Assembly (NCBI GenBank): GCA_037974335.1
Contig: CM075760.1
Span: forward strand, 38,778,182-38,842,181
Length of the DNA stretch: 64,000 nt
Direction of reading: 5' to 3'
Source of the DNA: Prionace glauca
Taxonomy: Eukaryota > Chordata > Chondrichthyes > Carcharhiniformes > Carcharhinidae
Made by a program: the position numbers and the translations under genes. Of the stretch, positions 61,183 to 64,000 are shown piece by piece (within the stretch, counting starts at the first letter, position 1; the number at the start of each line of letters is the position of its first letter). Under the pieces are notes generated by a model that made no database searches, was not told the origin of the DNA, and saw only the letters and a program-made list of their open reading frames with translations.

Positions 61183-61340
61183 ACATTTTCTTTCATGGGG
61201 TGTGGGTGTCACCGACTAGGCCAGTATTTTTATTGTCTATTCCTAATTATCCTTGAGGTGGTGGTGAGCTGCCCTTCCTGAACCGCTGCAGTCCCTGTGA
61301 TTTGAGGTACGCTCGCAGTGCTGATAGGGAAGGAATTTAC
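61183..61340 (+). repeat. Family R repeat fragment
   Basis: GGGGTGTGGGTGTCACCGACTAGGCCAG...GAGGTGGTGGTGAGCTGCCCTTCCTGAACCGCTGCAGTCC is a second part of family R. The text 61341-61556 shows nothing I recognise. Confidence 0.5.
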
Positions 61341-61556
61341 TTAATCATTCTTAGATTGGGGTGACTGAGATTAGTTTTTTACTGATAAGAAAATCAGAGT
61401 ACAATCAGATAACACAGTGGGAAAGACATAAAAAGCTACTCTGGTGTGTTTTAATCAAGCCGATTTCGCATTTATCCAAAATATAACACTGCAGCCCAAT
61501 TCAAGGAGTTATTAACACCAGCAGAAACAAACTCCAACTGTCAGAACTGAAATATA

Positions 61557-62380
61557 GAACATTCACTGAACAGCAGGAGGCCATTCAGCCCATCATGTCT
61601 GTGCTGGCTGGAAAAGTATTGTCCAGTTTTGTCCTACTTTCCAGCTCTTGATCTGTCCCTCTGTGTGCTGCAAAATCTGAACTGCATATCTAAGTTCCTG
61701 TTTAACGTGATGAGGGTTTGTGCCTCTCCTATCCTTTCAGGCAGTGAGTTCTAGATCCCCATGACTCTCGGTGAAATGATTCCTTCACTAACCCTCCTAA
61801 TCCTTCAATCTTTCATTCATTAGATTTGAAAATTGAACAGATTGTAATGATATTAAAAACTTGCCAACTGGCTTCAGCTTTCTGCCACAGGATTTACTTG
61901 ACATATACTTTTATAATTGATTAATCTGGTGACCAGAACTGTGCTCAGTTCTCTAGCTTGCTCTGATTAGCATTTTATAAATATAAACAGAATATGTTGG
62001 GTCTGGCAGCATCTGTGTGGAGAAACAGAGTTAATCTTTTGGATCTAAATGTCCAGCCTCCTTCATGGATGTCTGGATGTTGACTCCAAATTCTCTCTGA
62101 TCCTCTGTAATTCTCAGCATCATCCCCTTTATTGTTCATTCCCTTGTCTTGTCTAATGTCCCAAATTCATTCTCTCTCACTGCTCCAGATCGAATTCCAT
62201 GTGCCATTTTTCTGCCCATCTGACCAGCCCACTGATATCTTCCTGCAGTCCACGGCTTTCTTCTGGATTGTTAAACACAAATACAATTGTTGTATCATCT
62301 GCAAACTGAATCATGACCCTTACATTTAAGTCTAAGTTATTGATATATACCACAAAACTGTGGAACCTCATTGGTAACCA
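61557..62380 (-). mobile_element. Old CR1-like LINE pieces
   Basis: The left part (61557-61960) has CAGGAGGCCATTCAGCCCATC, a CR1-like 3' end in reverse. A family D trace lies at 61978-62045. The right part (62170-62371) encodes MIQFADDTTIVFVF and LVRWAEKWHMEF on the minus strand, the RT catalytic region. The LINE text stops 18 bases before the A11 stop codon. Confidence 0.6.
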
Positions 62381-62388
62381 GACACTAT

Positions 62389-63537
62389 TCAGTCCTGGAT
62401 GTGATTAACAGCAGCAATAACAGCAGAATCCAACCCCTGCTGTCGCCTGTGAACTTGCTGATGTTTCAGCAGGTTGTTTGACTGAGCGAATCCCTTCCCA
62501 CACATGGAACAGTTGAACGGCCTTTCCCCAGTGTGAACTCGCTGGTGTTTCAGCAGATTCTGCTTACTTTTAAATCTCTTCTCACAATCAGAACATTCAA
62601 AAGGTCTCTGATCAGTGTGAACAAGTTGGTGTGTAGTCAGGTGGGATGACTGAGTGAATCTCTTGCTGCACAGGAGGCAAGTGTAAGGTCTCTCTCCAGT
62701 GTGAACTCGCCGGTGTATCAGAAGGTCGGATGTGTCAATGAATTCCTGACAACACACAGGGCAGGTGAACGGCCTCTCCCCAGTGTGAACTCGACGGTGT
62801 CTCAGAAGGTGGGCTAATCGAGTGAATCCCTTCCCACAGAGAGAACAGGTGAATGGCCTCTCCCCAGTGTGAGTGCGCTGGTGTTTCAGAAGATCCTTTT
62901 TGCTTTTAAATGTTTTCTCACATTCAGAACAATTGATTGGTCTCTGATCAGTGTGAACAAATCGGTGTTTCAGGAGCTGCGATGAACAAGTGAATCCCTT
63001 TCCACACACGGGGCAGATGAACGGTCTCTCCCCAGTGTGAGTGCGTTGGTGAATCAATAAATCCTTTCTGCTTTTAAAGTTCTTCTCACAGTCAGAACAT
63101 TTAAATGGTCTCTGATCAGTGTGAACACTTTGGTGTGTCAGGAGGTGGGAAGACTGAGTGAATCCCTTCCCACACATGTTGCAGATGAACGGCCTCTCCC
63201 CAGTGTGAGTGCGTTGGTGAATCAATAAATCCTTTCTGCTTTTAAAGCTCTTCTCACAATCAGAACATTTAAATGGTCTCTGATCAGAGTGAACCTGGTG
63301 GTGATTCCGGAGGTTTGATAAGGCATTAAATCCCTTCCCACACTGAAGACAGGTGAATGGCCTCTCACCAGTATGGACGTGCTGGTGTGTGTACAGGCTG
63401 GATGCCTGAGTGAATCCCTTCCCACACACAGAGCAGGTGAATGGTCTCTCCCCAGTGTGAATACGTCGATGGGTTTCCAATTCAGATGGGTAATTGAATC
63501 CCGTCCCACAGTCCGCACATTTCCATGGTTTCTCCAT
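62389..63537 (-). CDS. A11: C2H2 zinc-finger protein, 13 fingers
   Basis: From ATG GAG AAA CCA TGG AAA the exon encodes 382 residues and thirteen complete fingers, the longest array here. Helix residues are YSET, QSST, ASNN, SKDI, QSHT, SKDI, CSQK, SKDK, RAHR, DSDI, QSHT, SQNK and QNNK. Finger 10 has a second cysteine next to the ligand (CPVCCQEF) but keeps the spacing. Fingers 4, 6, 8 and 12 are of the DCEK.FKS type with a HTDQRPF linker and alternate with GKGF types, so the array grew by two-finger units. The tail LDSAVIAAVNHIQD resembles the end of A3. An insertion of about 125 bases stands directly before the ATG (63541-63665). The array is intact and likely functional. Confidence 0.9.
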   Translation of the reverse strand: MEKPWKCADCGTGFNYPSELETHRRIHTGERPFTCSVCGKGFTQASSLYTHQHVHTGERPFTCLQCGKGFNALSNLRNHHQVHSDQRPFKCSDCEKSFKSRKDLLIHQRTHTGERPFICNMCGKGFTQSSHLLTHQSVHTDQRPFKCSDCEKNFKSRKDLLIHQRTHTGERPFICPVCGKGFTCSSQLLKHRFVHTDQRPINCSECEKTFKSKKDLLKHQRTHTGERPFTCSLCGKGFTRLAHLLRHRRVHTGERPFTCPVCCQEFIDTSDLLIHRRVHTGERPYTCLLCSKRFTQSSHLTTHQLVHTDQRPFECSDCEKRFKSKQNLLKHQRVHTGERPFNCSMCGKGFAQSNNLLKHQQVHRRQQGLDSAVIAAVNHIQD

Positions 63538-63540
63538 TAT

Positions 63541-63665
63541 TATTGACAGGCTATTGGGCGTAGGTGGAATGCAGATTTGAGCTCACTATCAGATCAGCCA
63601 TGATGTCATTAAATGGTGGAACTGGCCTGTGGGGCCGAATGGCCTATTGCTGCTCCTTGTTCACA
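63541..63665 (-). mobile_element. Short retroelement fragment inserted at the A11 start codon
   Basis: On the minus strand it reads GGAGCAGCAATAGGCCATTCGG... and ATTTAATGACATCATGGCTGATCTG, wording of a CR1-type 3' end. It separates the old CACCATG (63666-63664) from the used ATG (63537). Confidence 0.7.
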
Positions 63666-64000
63666 TGGTGCAGGTGTCCTCATGACTTGCCAGGTTATAC
63701 AATCAGTTGAAACCAGGTTCACACAAAGAACGCGAGTACAGTGTCTAGCTGATGTAAATGTGTTTTTTTTCACACTGTGTAACTGGTTAAAGTTCTGTTC
63801 CAGCTGTGGAAAAATAACAGATGTCTGTGTCTCGGGGCTTTTCCAGTCACAATGATGTTGAATAATTTCCCAAAGACAAAATAGGCAAACATTTCTCCTT
63901 CCACATTCATAAGCCTTTGATATTCAGATTCTGAAGAATTGTGTGACAGTGTCAGATCTCAAGACGTTTGGTTTGAATCGCCCGTCTGCAGATATTCTGG
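63664..64000 (-). other. A11 leader
   Basis: In reverse the family leader is complete: GAATATCAAAGGCTTATGAATGTGG, CATTGTGACTGGAAAAGCCC, CTTTAACCAGTTACACAG and TTCAACTGATTGTATAACCTGG. TGA is at 63705-63703, 39 bases before the old ATG position (63666). The acceptor lies beyond the window edge. Confidence 0.65.

Overview
The window looks like part of a cartilaginous-fish genome, most likely a shark. The reasons are tRNA-derived SINEs of the V-SINE/HE1 type, many CR1-type LINEs with the eight-base tail TTCTTATG, and Penelope-like elements, all set among a dense family of vertebrate C2H2 zinc-finger (ZNF) genes. I infer the organism from repeat content alone, so the species is open.

The host content is a ZNF gene cluster. 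I find eleven arrays, named here A1 to A11. Five look usable as they stand: A1 (1292-2218, minus), A3 (6652-7650, plus), A4 (19454-20542, minus), A7 (43582-44508, plus) and A11 (62389-63537, minus). A2 (5298-5972, plus) is fully open but has no in-frame ATG. A5 (28652-29344, plus) and A10 (55328-56047, plus) are shortened by a stop, with further fingers behind it. A6 (35700-36375, minus), A8 (47827-48780, plus) and A9 (52650-53663, minus) are pseudogenes. No KRAB, SCAN or BTB domain is visible: each protein starts at, or just before, its first finger. Most arrays follow the same plan: a CCAAT/NRF1/ETS-type promoter, an intron ending in a shared acceptor (TTTCTATCCTG...TTTTACAG), a leader of about 300 bases, then one finger exon. 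The leader is itself made of decayed zinc fingers. The last of them carries a stop codon at the same helix position in nine of eleven loci (TGA in eight, TAA in one), 39 bases before the ATG.

Layout: 0-1.3 kb is a Penelope-like fragment and a leftward promoter whose gene lies off the window or is lost. 1.3-7.7 kb holds A1, a shared promoter with a CRE array, and the tandem pair A2/A3. 8.2-19.2 kb is a retroelement block: a nearly whole Penelope-like element, nested CR1 copies and a nearly full-length CR1. 19.4-24.7 kb holds A4, a tRNA-Val and an orphan leader and promoter. 25-31 kb holds LINE tails, an orphan promoter/exon and A5. 31-36.4 kb is repeats and the broken A6. 37-42 kb is mostly old repeats or nothing recognisable. 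42-48.8 kb holds A7 (whose block is a duplicate of the A5 block) and A8. 48.9-52.6 kb is a three-level nest of LINE, Penelope-like element and CR1. 52.6-56.3 kb is the divergent pair A9/A10 around a promoter with two tandem arrays. 56.3-62.4 kb is repeats, and A11 closes the window.

Working picture (inference): the arrays arose by local duplication of a promoter-leader-array unit, then diverged by changes in finger contact residues, finger duplication, CpG decay and retroelement insertions in promoters, at a start codon and at a stop codon. The proteins would be nuclear DNA-binding factors; their targets cannot be read from this window.
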